Of a stretch of DNA of 58,764 nucleotides, positions 25,312 to 34,080 are shown in pieces; position 1 is the first letter of the stretch; every line of letters begins with the position of its first letter. A model generated the notes under the pieces. The model did not search any database, had not been told where the DNA came from, and was given only the letters and a program-made list of their open reading frames with translations. The DNA comes from Clostridiales bacterium. Lineage in GTDB: Bacteria; Bacillota; Clostridia; Lachnospirales; Lachnospiraceae. The position numbers and the translations under genes are program-made. The stretch spans positions 1 through 58,764 of the forward strand of contig JAQXNU010000015.1 of NCBI GenBank assembly GCA_029098165.1, in the 5' to 3' direction.

Positions 25312-26169
25312 TTATTGGATAGTGTTAACGTCCTTGCCAAACCATGTAGTACAAATTTTAGCTAATGTCCCATCCTCTTTCATTTCTTTTAGACACTTCT
25401 CAACTTCGTTCTTTAATGCATCATCGCCTTTTCTAAAGCCAATCACATATTGTTCTGCTGCGAGGCTGCCATCTATTACACGATAAGCATCTGGATCCTT
25501 CTCCATATAATACAATGCAACTACTTCATCCATTACAACAGCATCGGAGCCACCAATCTTTAAGTCCATCATTGCTTGTACATTATCATCAACTTTAACT
25601 AATTGTTTTAAGGTATCTGTTACTTCTTTATGCTCATCCATTGCATCGGAAGCTGTAGAACCGTTCTGGATTGCAACTATTTTCCCAGCAAGATCTGCAA
25701 CAACCTTGATATCACTGTCTTTTAATACAACGACTACCTGATTATTATTCATATATGCCTGGCTTAATGTCATAGCTTCTGCACGTTCCTCACTATAGCT
25801 TAAACCATTCCAGATACAGTCGATATTCTTTGTGGTAAGTTCCTGTTCTTTTGCTGTCCAGTTGATTGGCTGAAGCTTTAGTTCTACGCCCATTCTCTTG
25901 CATACTTCTTTTGCAAGATCGATATCAAAACCTACGATATTATCATCTTCGTCCTTGTATCCCATTGGTGGGAAAGAAGCATCTAAACCTAAAACAAATT
26001 TACCATTGTCTTTTATGTACTGTAGAGAATTATCGGTATTCTTAGTGCCATTCTCCTCGGTTGCTACATCTTTCGCTGGCGAATCTGTAGCTTTTTCTTT
26101 GGTACCGCATGCGGTTAGTATACATGAAATCATAAGAACAACTAGTAATAGAGAGCAAATTTTTTTCAT
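25312..26169 (-). CDS. Polar amino-acid ABC transporter, substrate-binding lipoprotein
   Basis: This 285-residue protein has a lipoprotein signal peptide with lipobox LTACG (Cys at about residue 21) and a type II periplasmic-binding fold of family 3. Typical features are FVLGLDASFPPMGYKDED, IVGFDIDLAKEV and the late TWFGKD. The specificity is for polar amino acids or cystine-like compounds and cannot be narrowed. AAAGGATGG precedes the ATG. It is the first gene of the three-gene operon. Confidence 0.92.
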   Translation of the reverse strand: MKKICSLLLVVLMISCILTACGTKEKATDSPAKDVATEENGTKNTDNSLQYIKDNGKFVLGLDASFPPMGYKDEDDNIVGFDIDLAKEVCKRMGVELKLQPINWTAKEQELTTKNIDCIWNGLSYSEERAEAMTLSQAYMNNNQVVVVLKDSDIKVVADLAGKIVAIQNGSTASDAMDEHKEVTDTLKQLVKVDDNVQAMMDLKIGGSDAVVMDEVVALYYMEKDPDAYRVIDGSLAAEQYVIGFRKGDDALKNEVEKCLKEMKEDGTLAKICTTWFGKDVNTIQ

Positions 26170-26205
26170 ATGGCATCCATCCTTTAAATAATTTATTGTT
26201 TTATC

Positions 26206-26234
26206 ATGTTACCATACTAAAGTGTATGTGTCAA
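26206..26234 (-). promoter_or_regulatory. Promoter of the amino-acid ABC operon
   Basis: On the minus strand TTGACA (26229-26234) and TAACAT (26206-26211) are 17 bases apart, about 40 bases before the binding-protein start. ATAC/GTAT half-sites lie within the spacer. Confidence 0.6.
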
Positions 26235-26255
26235 TAATCCTGTTGGTATCCATTC

Positions 26256-26303
26256 AAAAAAAGAAGGTATTGTTTCAGACTTAATATTCCAAAACAAACC
26301 TTC
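26256..26303 (-). terminator. Intrinsic terminator of yqeY
   Basis: GAAGGTTTGTTT and its near complement flank a loop and are followed by seven Ts on the minus strand, 20 bases after the yqeY stop. Confidence 0.8.
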
Positions 26304-26322
26304 TATATAATAAATTCTGTTA

Positions 26323-26760
26323 TTATTTACAGAGATCAGCTACCACTTGGTTAATGACTTTACCATCCGCTTTTCCCTTGAGTTCTTTCATAACAACCTT
26401 CATGATCTCGCCCTTATTTTTAGTTGCTACTGCATCGGCAAACTGAGAAGTGATTATGTTCTTTACTTCTTCTGCACTTAATAGTTTTGGTGCATATTCA
26501 CTAATTACATCATATCTTGCTTGATATTCTGCTTTTAATTCTGTACGCTCTGCTGGGCAAGTATCTAATTGCTCTTTTACTGTTTTTAATTCTTTTAATA
26601 TTACCTGATCAGCAATTTCATCTGTGATTTCATCACGATGACCTGTATCAATTGCAACTTTTTTGATTGCAGAAATTAATGATGAGATACTATCCTTTCT
26701 GCTTTTATCTCTTGCTTTCATAGCAGCGACCATATCTTTTTGTAATGTTTCAAATTTCAT
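26323..26760 (-). CDS. yqeY: GatB/YqeY domain protein
   Basis: This 145-residue helical protein is of the YqeY family, related to the C-terminal tRNA-binding tail of GatB. It begins MKFETLQKDMVAAMKARDKSR and ends with the conserved GKADGKVINQVVADLC. A role in amidotransferase or tRNA-linked metabolism is suggested but not proven for stand-alone members. GAGGAAAG precedes the ATG. Confidence 0.9.
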   Translation of the reverse strand: MKFETLQKDMVAAMKARDKSRKDSISSLISAIKKVAIDTGHRDEITDEIADQVILKELKTVKEQLDTCPAERTELKAEYQARYDVISEYAPKLLSAEEVKNIITSQFADAVATKNKGEIMKVVMKELKGKADGKVINQVVADLCK

Positions 26761-26863
26761 CTATCTTTCCTCCTTAACAATATAGTGCAATGTATCATTA
26801 TCATTTACCAATGCTTATCGTAACACCTTTTTACTTATCTTTCAAGTTAATGGCAATGTATTA

Positions 26864-27073
26864 TCAACCACTGACAATTTCTAAAATTGCTTCACACATC
26901 TTTCCTGTTGCATTCACACTTTCATCTTCATCAATACCATGATCGATCAGATAATCAGTTACAACCATATCAATCTCGGCAAGATGTTCATCATCTAAAT
27001 TTCCATTTAAAGAAAAGTTAATACCAATTTGTTTTAGAAAAGCAGCCTGTTCCTTAGTAAAACTAACTTTCAT
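26864..27073 (-). CDS. Small conserved-looking protein of unknown function
   Basis: This 69-residue acidic protein starts MKVSFTKEQAAFLKQIGINF. GGAGG lies eight bases before the ATG at 27073, so the in-frame ATG at 27088 is not the start. The predicted structure is a short strand and two or three helices. There are no membrane segments or cysteine motifs besides one Cys near the end. I recognise no family. It lies 100 bases upstream of yqeY on the same strand. Confidence 0.7.
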   Translation of the reverse strand: MKVSFTKEQAAFLKQIGINFSLNGNLDDEHLAEIDMVVTDYLIDHGIDEDESVNATGKMCEAILEIVSG

Positions 27074-27143
27074 TATTAAAACCTCCATCTAAAATATTAC
27101 ATCTTATTATACACAATATTATCAAAGATTCATACGAAAAGGT

Positions 27144-27190
27144 AAAAAGAAAAGTGCTGCTACAAAAGTTGTCCTTTGCAACAGCACTCT
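27144..27190 (-). terminator. Intrinsic terminator of the zinc-ribbon membrane protein gene
   Basis: GAGTGCTGTTGCAAAG and its near complement pair, followed by TTTTCTTTTT on the minus strand, about 25 bases after the stop codon. Confidence 0.85.
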
Positions 27191-27215
27191 TATGTATGAA
27201 TTAGAATCACAATTT

Positions 27216-27857
27216 CTATTTCATATGTCTGTCAATTAATCCATCCACTACTGGCATTCTTGTTGTCTTCATTGCTAAAGCATGTACGCCCATAGCGAAT
27301 AAGAAGATATGCTGTAACGCATTTAAGATCATAATTAAAACATTACGAATATCATCAAGTTTACGGAAGGCACTCTGGCTTGCATTGATATCCCAACCAA
27401 CAAAAGTTTGGATTACATTGAAGAAATCGAAAAATACATCAATTAAGAATCCTAAAACAATAAAACTAATGACAGTACCAATTGCTCTAACTGCACATTT
27501 ACGTAGCCAGTTATCCTGTTCTTTAAATAACACATAAGTTGCTAATGTTCCTACTGGAATTAAAGCAAATACACTTGACGTATAGTCACCTAACATACCT
27601 AAGAAAAACATTGCTGCTGCTACCAAACCTACAGTAATACCTGTGTTTGCTTTTGGCTGGATTACTTCCGGCTTTGGTTGCATCTGCTGATATTGTTGAT
27701 ATTGCATCTGTGGCTGTTGTTGCATCTGTGGCTGTTGTTGCACCTGTGGCTGTTGTTGCACCTGTGGTTGCTGTACTGACTGACTTAGATTCGCCCCACA
27801 ATTGTTACAGAATACTGCATCGTTTGGAAGCTGTGCTCCACACCTACTACATACCAT
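27216..27857 (-). CDS. Zinc-ribbon membrane protein with Gln/Pro repeats
   Basis: This 213-residue protein begins with a zinc ribbon (MVCSRCGAQLPNDAVFCNNCG), continues with a Gln-Pro-Val/Met repeat (about residues 28-62), and ends with four or so membrane helices. Such zinc-ribbon-linker-membrane proteins are common in Firmicutes and their function is unknown. The reading frame is open to 27947, but AGAAGGATTG stands before the ATG at 27857 and the zinc ribbon starts there. The repeat is coded by near-identical 18-base units, so its length may vary between strains. Confidence 0.75.
   Translation of the reverse strand: MVCSRCGAQLPNDAVFCNNCGANLSQSVQQPQVQQQPQVQQQPQMQQQPQMQYQQYQQMQPKPEVIQPKANTGITVGLVAAAMFFLGMLGDYTSSVFALIPVGTLATYVLFKEQDNWLRKCAVRAIGTVISFIVLGFLIDVFFDFFNVIQTFVGWDINASQSAFRKLDDIRNVLIMILNALQHIFLFAMGVHALAMKTTRMPVVDGLIDRHMK
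27696..27772. repeat. 18-base tandem repeats coding the QQQPQ(V/M) stretch
   Basis: About four units of the form GGCTGTTGTTGCATCTGT follow each other inside the zinc-ribbon gene, with C/T variation at one position. They are in frame (six codons per unit), so gain or loss of a unit would not break the protein. Confidence 0.8.
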
Positions 27858-27978
27858 AAGACAATCCTTCTTTCCTTTTAGAATTCTAGCAGAAACACAA
27901 TATCTTCCATCAAAGTTATTGTTTTCCACAAAATATATTATAATCATTCAAGTGCTAGTATGCAAGTATTAAGCTCAT

Positions 27979-28247
27979 TTATTTTTGTAATTTGACAACT
28001 TGTTTTCTCCAAATATTCGTGCGATATAGAATATAAAGGACCAATGTTGATAATGCATTACTAATTACGACAGAATACCATATACTCTGTACTCCCATCT
28101 TTAAAATTCTCTCGCATACAAATAGGTATCCGCTAGGTTATACAAAGTCTGTATAAAGTTATTTGCTACGATTGGTACTGCTATCATAGCAAATACTTTT
28201 GCTAGATTACCATTTAATATTTTCTCTCGTTAAACAATCTTAGCCAT
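27979..28247 (-). pseudogene. MATE efflux transporter remnant with internal deletion
   Basis: The minus strand from ATG at 28247 encodes MAKIV, a TAA, then REKILNGNLAKVFAMIAVPI and VANNFIQTLYNLADTY, which is the standard N-terminus of a MATE exporter. About 40 codons later the sequence becomes ERILKMGVQSIWYSVVISN and LYRTNIWRKQVVKLQK with a stop at 27979, matching a MATE C-terminus. Roughly 370 of about 450 residues are missing, and the two ends are joined out of frame. It is divergent from the AraC-family gene at 28405, which may once have controlled it. Confidence 0.75.
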
Positions 28248-28404
28248 ATCATTCTCTTTCTCCCGCTTAACATACTACCAATAGTAATCTGTATTAGCCA
28301 CCAATTAGCTATTAAATAATGCCAGAAATACAGATTTATTGTCATTTTCTCGAACTTATGGTAGGATTTTTTCACTTACTAACTGATATCAGGAGAGATA
28401 CTGA

Positions 28405-29247
28405 ATGAATGAAATGTTTGAACGAACCGATGATTTTTTAATTGAGCAAGTAAAACGTGATGCGAACTATACCAATCAAACTTCGCATTTCCATCCTTAT
28501 TATGAAATCGGTTACTTAGTAAATGGTGCACGAAGTATGACGATCAATCACTCTTTATATAATGTTGAGCGTGGGTGCCTTATCTTCGTAGCAAAAGGGG
28601 AACTACATAAAGGATTCCCAAATGAAAACAATCCTTCCTCCGTAGAGTTGATCAATCTTTATTTTCATGAAAAATACTTAGCTCCCTTTTATCAACTCTT
28701 TGGCAAAGATCAGCTAATTAGCTTTTTCTCTAATCACATAATTAAAATACCAGTGGGAAGACAAGAGTATGTTTTAGATCTGTTTCAGAAGATATTGTAT
28801 GAATATCAGGAGATTGATGAATTATCAAAAGAACTGATTCGAAATTACTTTTGCGAATTGATTTCATTTCTTATTCGACTTGTACGAAAAAATACAAATA
28901 GTTTAATGCTTCCCGATCCGAACAATAAAATTATGGAAGATGCCGTAAAATACATCTACTATAATTATCATAAAGATCTGACCTTAGAAGAAGTTGCAGG
29001 GAAGTTTAATCTAAGCAAATCTCATTTTTCCAAGCGTTTTAAATCCGTCACTGGGTTTGGATATAAAGAATACCTAATCAGTGTTCGAATTAAGGAAGCC
29101 TGTAATCTATTACTCACCACGAACAAATCCATAACGGAGATTGCGTTTCTTTGTGGCTTCAATGACAGTAATTATTTCGGAGATGCCTTTCGCAAAGCAA
29201 ATGGCATCTCCCCTCATAAATACCGTAAATATCAAGGTCTTATTTAA
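28405..29247 (+). CDS. AraC-family transcriptional regulator
   Basis: This 280-residue regulator has an N-terminal cupin-like sensor (HFHPYYEIGYLVNGAR) and a C-terminal pair of helix-turn-helix motifs (LTLEEVAGKFNLSKSHFSKRFK and SITEIAFLCGFNDSNYFGDAFRK in part). The ending GISPHKYRKYQ is typical. AGGAGAG precedes the ATG. It is one of few plus-strand genes here. Its divergent neighbour is only a MATE remnant, so its present target is unclear. Confidence 0.9.
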   Translation: MNEMFERTDDFLIEQVKRDANYTNQTSHFHPYYEIGYLVNGARSMTINHSLYNVERGCLIFVAKGELHKGFPNENNPSSVELINLYFHEKYLAPFYQLFGKDQLISFFSNHIIKIPVGRQEYVLDLFQKILYEYQEIDELSKELIRNYFCELISFLIRLVRKNTNSLMLPDPNNKIMEDAVKYIYYNYHKDLTLEEVAGKFNLSKSHFSKRFKSVTGFGYKEYLISVRIKEACNLLLTTNKSITEIAFLCGFNDSNYFGDAFRKANGISPHKYRKYQGLI

Positions 29248-29255
29248 CTGAGCTC

Positions 29256-30137
29256 TTAAGATGAAAAACGGGCAGTCGCAAAATGACATTTCTTACATAA
29301 GTCTTCGACTGCCTTACGTTTTGAAAATCCATGATACATTTTTTCTGCACGTTCACTTTGAACGATTTCTTCAAATGACTGCTTATATATATTTCCAAGA
29401 TTGATTGTACCTTCCGAATCTAGACAACATGGAACAACGGTACCGTCCACTAGAATACCAATCTGATCTCTCATCCCATAACAAAATACCTCATGATTTG
29501 TTTCATCATGATTTAAATCTGGCCATTTAAATTTTTCTGCCATATTTATATAAACGCGGTCTGCAAGTTTTAACTGTCTCGACTCTGTTAAAATCTCAGA
29601 TAATGGACGTTCTTGCGGAAAATAATGCTCCACGAGTTCCATAATCTTATGGTTCAGGTCATTGGCTCCCTGAAGCTTCTCACTGTCCATATTCCATAAA
29701 CGTATGGAACTGATTACCTGACATGTTTTTTGTGCTTTCGTAACGAAGTCTAGCACATTTTGAACGTACTCCAATAAGGTCATATCCACTTCATTTGCTT
29801 CAAAACTGTGAAGAGAGATATTAATCTGACGTAACGCTTGAGATTGAAGCAGAATGTTCTCCTTCTTTGGTAATAGCGTTCCATTGGTTGTCATGTTAAC
29901 TTTCAGTCCATATTCTTTCGCAGCGCACAATAGCTGTTCCAATTCCGGATGTAATAGTGGTTCTCCCATTAAATGCAGATAAATATAATCTGTAAAAGGA
30001 CGTATTTCATATAGCACATGGCGAAACTCTTCTATACTAATAAACTTATGCTCTCTTTTTGTCTTCGGACAAAAGTTACAGCTTAAGTTACAGATATTTG
30101 TGATTTCCACATAGACTTTCTTAAATCTTTTCTTCAT
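29256..30137 (-). CDS. Radical SAM / SPASM protein
   Basis: This 293-residue protein has the radical SAM cluster motif CNLSCNFC (Cys at about residues 16, 20, 23), a GEPLLHP segment for SAM binding, and a C-terminal Cys-rich SPASM/Twitch-like region (CYGM, CCLDSEG, CKKCHF) that should carry one auxiliary Fe-S cluster. Such enzymes modify peptides or act in cofactor or nucleotide pathways. There is no precursor peptide gene beside it that I can see. AAAGGAA precedes the ATG, and it is convergent with the AraC gene, nine bases away. Confidence 0.8.
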   Translation of the reverse strand: MKKRFKKVYVEITNICNLSCNFCPKTKREHKFISIEEFRHVLYEIRPFTDYIYLHLMGEPLLHPELEQLLCAAKEYGLKVNMTTNGTLLPKKENILLQSQALRQINISLHSFEANEVDMTLLEYVQNVLDFVTKAQKTCQVISSIRLWNMDSEKLQGANDLNHKIMELVEHYFPQERPLSEILTESRQLKLADRVYINMAEKFKWPDLNHDETNHEVFCYGMRDQIGILVDGTVVPCCLDSEGTINLGNIYKQSFEEIVQSERAEKMYHGFSKRKAVEDLCKKCHFATARFSS

Positions 30138-30214
30138 ATCATATTCCTTTGTTTTTTTATTATTCTAGCAATAAAACCTCCAATTATACCAAAAGGAATA
30201 TGAAAAGGAAATGA

Positions 30215-31201
30215 CTAATTTTTATATATCGATGTAATTATATCTTCCATCGGAAGTTCTTGAATGGAGATATCTCGAAATTCACCTGCATCTGATAAGT
30301 AATGTATAAACTCATTCATAGGGAAAAGATCCACATTTACTTCCACTTTAATCTTATGTTTATCTTCACTGGAAAGCAAACGAATTCCCTCTTTTTCAAG
30401 TTTTGCAAATTTTTTCTGATCTTCTACCGTCAGTTCAACAACCTTTTTATTTCCAAGATTCTTACGCAAGTCCTCAATGGTGCCATCAAAAACCTTTTGC
30501 CCTTTATTAATGATGATCACATTGCGCGCCAATTTCTCTACATCCTCTAGATCATGAGTCGTCAGGATAAATGTCGTTCCCTGCTCATTCATAGCACGTA
30601 TAAAATCACGTATGACCTGTTTTGCAATGACATCCAAACCTATTGTTGGTTCATCTAAAAAGACGACCTTTGGATTATGTAGCATCGCCATGATAAATTC
30701 ACACTTCATACGTTCTCCAAGAGATAAAACTCGTGTAGGACGGTTTACTTTATCACCCAGATCAAGCAGTTCGATCAGATGATTTAGTCTCTCATGATAC
30801 TCTTGATCTGGGATATCATAAATTGCCTTATTCATCATAAAGCTGTCGACTGGAGGAATGTCAAAGATTAGCTGACTCTTCTGTCCAAATACAGCACCGA
30901 TGCTTTTCACGTATTGTGTTCGGTTTTTCCACGGAGTATATCCCATAACAGAAACCGTTCCGCTGCTTGGATATAACGTTCCGGTCAACATCTTGATTGT
31001 GGTTGATTTCCCAGCTCCATTAGGTCCTAATATACCGATGATATCTCCTTTTTTCACCTGGAAGCTTACGTCTTTCACTGCATCCACTGGAACCTTTTCA
31101 CGATGAAAGAAGCTTTTCAGACTTTCTTTAAATCCACTACCACGTTTATATGTAATATATTTTCTACATAATTTGTCTACAATAATGATATCGTCCTTCA
31201 T
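30215..31201 (-). CDS. ABC-2 exporter ATP-binding protein, second system
   Basis: This 328-residue ATPase is paralogous to the one at 6637-7623. Walker A is GPNGAGKST, the signature LSLGERMKC, Walker B VVFLDEPTIGLD and the H-loop LTTHDLEDVE. It is the last gene of a permease-permease-ATPase unit, the reverse of the order in the first system. It begins three bases after the second permease. Confidence 0.9.
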   Translation of the reverse strand: MKDDIIIVDKLCRKYITYKRGSGFKESLKSFFHREKVPVDAVKDVSFQVKKGDIIGILGPNGAGKSTTIKMLTGTLYPSSGTVSVMGYTPWKNRTQYVKSIGAVFGQKSQLIFDIPPVDSFMMNKAIYDIPDQEYHERLNHLIELLDLGDKVNRPTRVLSLGERMKCEFIMAMLHNPKVVFLDEPTIGLDVIAKQVIRDFIRAMNEQGTTFILTTHDLEDVEKLARNVIIINKGQKVFDGTIEDLRKNLGNKKVVELTVEDQKKFAKLEKEGIRLLSSEDKHKIKVEVNVDLFPMNEFIHYLSDAGEFRDISIQELPMEDIITSIYKN

Positions 31202-31203
31202 AA

Positions 31204-31986
31204 TCAGCCACCAACTCCTTCATATAATGTCACCATATGTTCGTAAATACAGATTCCTATGATCAGAAAAAGAATACATGGTAAAATAGCCAAAAACATG
31301 AATCCATCTGCCCTGCCTAACAATGCTTCTGCTGGGAAACAACTGACCATCGTTACTGGTAAGATAAACGTGATCACTGCCTGTAGACTTTTAGGAAATA
31401 TCTTACTTGGGTAGTTTCCAAAGTTAAGCACGCTCGTAAACATCTCTGGAATTCTTGTGTTTGCAACCCACTTAAATGAAGTTGCTGACATTAGAAGATT
31501 TAGAGCAAGCATAACTAGCAATCCAATCAGAAAGAAAACGATGGCTGCTAACCATGAAATCAAGGATGGTGCGGATATATTGCTATAAGCAATGATAAAT
31601 ACAATAACTCCACCAACCACAACAGCAACATTCTCCACACTAAACGTTGTAGCGACTAAGTAAAAAAGGCATTTTACTGGTTTGATCAATACGATTTCTA
31701 ATGTACCTTCTTTAACATGATCCATTGTTACCCATACTACGCCTGAAAATAGCATATTTGCAAAGCCCGAAGATATCGTAAAGATTGACTGTAATAATAA
31801 TACCTCATATAATGACCATCCTGGAAAGGAGGCACCAGTTTTATAGATCAATAACGTGATCAGCGGAAATAGGCTATTGCTTAAGATCATGATCAAACTT
31901 TGTAGTATGAAATTGGCACGATACGACATTGCAGCTGCAAATGATATACGGATAGACTGACGATACAATCTAAGATATTTCTTCAT
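31204..31986 (-). CDS. ABC-2 type exporter permease, second system
   Basis: This 260-residue protein has six membrane helices and is of the COG3694 type, paralogous to the product of 5071-5865. TAGGAGG precedes the ATG. It lies four bases after the first permease and three before the ATPase gene. Confidence 0.8.
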   Translation of the reverse strand: MKKYLRLYRQSIRISFAAAMSYRANFILQSLIMILSNSLFPLITLLIYKTGASFPGWSLYEVLLLQSIFTISSGFANMLFSGVVWVTMDHVKEGTLEIVLIKPVKCLFYLVATTFSVENVAVVVGGVIVFIIAYSNISAPSLISWLAAIVFFLIGLLVMLALNLLMSATSFKWVANTRIPEMFTSVLNFGNYPSKIFPKSLQAVITFILPVTMVSCFPAEALLGRADGFMFLAILPCILFLIIGICIYEHMVTLYEGVGG

Positions 31987-31990
31987 AAAT

Positions 31991-32824
31991 TCAGCCTCCT
32001 ACTGCAGTAAAATGGCGGAGTGAACGTTGATAAATTAGCTCCGTCAATAAAAAAGCTACTAGAACTGCGATTGCCTGTAAACCAACGATCTGAGGTATAC
32101 TCATTGTGATTTCTGCTAGTTCGTAATGTCCGGTCGCAACCATAGAAGGTACATAGAGCGTATATTGGAATGGTAAAAAAAATAAGGCTTTTTGCATCCA
32201 AGTCGGAAAAAATACAAGCGGAATAAAGGCTCCGGAAAAAACACTTGCCAAAGCTTGATATACTCTTCGTATTCCTGATGCTTGTACTAGCCAAAATGCC
32301 GTTAAACCAATACAATAATTCACATAAAAGTTCATAAAAAACGCAAGTAAAACGGATAGAATACTATAAATGATATGTTGTGGAACTATATTGATCCGAA
32401 AGATAAACTGAAAGATCAAAAGGCACGGAACAAATTCAATAAAGAACCCTAAAACACGATGACCGAACTTCTGGGATAATGCAAAATATCGGTGGTGAAT
32501 CGGTCGCAATAAAAAGGTTGTGAACTTTCCTGTCCTTACTAGCATCTGTAAATTCCAGTCAGCGAAATCCATTGTCAAATAACCGATAATCGTGGATACC
32601 CCAAAGTAACGAAGCATCTGATTTAATTCCATTCCGTTTATTTGTCCTTTGGAACCATAAACTGCGGTCCAGATAAAATACTGAACGATAAAATAAACTG
32701 GTCCAACAAAGATTGAGACCATGGAATGAGTCCGATAGGCAGCCCATTCCTTATATGTAACGATTGCCACCGCTTTTAGAACGCTAAGGCGATGCGATAG
32801 CCTATGTTCTAATTTTTTTTTCAT
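31991..32824 (-). CDS. ABC-2 type exporter permease, second system (first gene)
   Basis: This 277-residue permease has six helices and is of the COG4587 type. GGAGG lies five bases before the ATG at 32824; the in-frame ATG at 32857 lies within the upstream gene and has no RBS. The start overlaps the end of the broken HD-GYP gene by 23 bases, so the transporter may depend on transcription through that pseudogene. No leader like that of the first system is visible. Confidence 0.8.
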   Translation of the reverse strand: MKKKLEHRLSHRLSVLKAVAIVTYKEWAAYRTHSMVSIFVGPVYFIVQYFIWTAVYGSKGQINGMELNQMLRYFGVSTIIGYLTMDFADWNLQMLVRTGKFTTFLLRPIHHRYFALSQKFGHRVLGFFIEFVPCLLIFQFIFRINIVPQHIIYSILSVLLAFFMNFYVNYCIGLTAFWLVQASGIRRVYQALASVFSGAFIPLVFFPTWMQKALFFLPFQYTLYVPSMVATGHYELAEITMSIPQIVGLQAIAVLVAFLLTELIYQRSLRHFTAVGG

Positions 32825-33913
32825 TATCTCCTCCATGGACTTTGTTAACAAAGCCATCTTTGATCATCTCGATCATATATTTCACGATTTCAGGGTCAAA
32901 CTGGTTTCCTGTACATCTTACTAACTCATTCAAGATATCATTTTCGCTTAATCTTTTATGATAGCAACGATCGCTTGCCATTGCATCATAAGAGTCTGCA
33001 ACACAGATTATTCTTGCAAAAAGAGGTATATCTGCTCCGATCGTAGTATGCATCTGAATCACTTTTCGCTCCTCATCTGTCAGCTTTGCAGGTTTATTCA
33101 ATATCTCATTCGGTATTCCGATTTTACCTACATCATGTAACAACGCAATGTAAGATATCTTATCCTGTTCTGCCTCAGACATTCCCATACGTCGTGCGAT
33201 CTCTTTTGTATACATCGCTACTCGTGTAGAATGTCCTCTTGTATACGGATCATTTGCATCTATGAAATTAGCAAATGTATGCAATGACTGTTGAATGATA
33301 TTCTTATCTTCTCTTTGTCTTAACTTAAATTTTTTAAGTCGTAGTTCAATAATAAAATAAGTAATCGTAACAATGATTAACAAACTAACTGCTACTAATA
33401 AGATCCAATAAAGAGCGAAGGATTCTTTGGAGTAAACTTTATATCCAGTTACCGTAATCTCATGAACGTTAAATTCTCCTTCAGTATACATCACAAACCC
33501 AAAGGTTTGTGATGTCTTGCTTTCCACCGTCATATTATAATCAACTGGTGTAATATGTAGTATTTGATCAAATAAATGATACTCTCCATTCCAGTCACTA
33601 TCAAGTTTACTACCCTTAGGAACCGTTACTTCAATCTCCCAACGATTAATATCTCTATCCGAATTATTATAGAAAACTCCATCGTACTGAGCTCCTATCA
33701 GATTACCATCTTGTACCCAGTGCTTTGAGATAGCAATATCAACATAAAAGTCATATTTGTCATAAGTATCCTCACCAATTATTTCACTAACCGTTATTTT
33801 TTTTGCTTACTGTCTTTAACCATACCATCAAGTACTAAAAAACCAATACCAATCAGTAAAAGGGTTGTTATCAACAGACAAATTATATAAATTCTACCTT
33901 TATTGCTTTTCAA
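32802..33913 (-). pseudogene. Membrane HD-GYP c-di-GMP phosphodiesterase, frameshifted and lacking its GYP core
   Basis: The gene starts at a TTG (33913) after AAGGAG and encodes KSNKGRIYIICLLITT, a membrane helix, up to a run of eight As (plus-strand Ts at 33797-33804) where the frame stops (KDSKQKK, TAA). With one more A it would read on without interruption through an extracellular domain of about 100 residues, a second helix (ESFALYWILLVAVSLLIIV), and the HD part (RGHSTRVAMYTKEIA, LLHDVGKIGIP). The HD-GYP domain then jumps from HTTIGAD directly to IPLFARIICVADSYDA. The normal 45 or so residues between, including HHERxDGxGYP, are missing in frame. It cannot be an active phosphodiesterase. 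Confidence 0.8.
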
Positions 33914-34080
33914 AGTTAATCCACTCCTTGAAATGGTTCCATATGTTTCCTTGGGTTTTATTAGAATAATTTTACACCACATTTCCCCTATTTTCAACAA
34001 ATGTTTTCCGTTTTTTACTTCTCTAACAATTGTTATTTGACGTGCCATTAATGAGTGAATTAATGTCTTACAATCTATTA

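Noticed and set aside
27696-27772. Tandem repeats as a CRISPR array
   Set aside because: Units are 18 bases, directly adjacent, without spacers, and in frame within a coding gene. No cas genes are present.
27586-27859. Long alternative frames (Thr/Ala or Val/Ala rich) across the zinc-ribbon gene
   Set aside because: They are produced by the 18-base tandem repeat read in other frames; the zinc ribbon and membrane helices fix the real frame.
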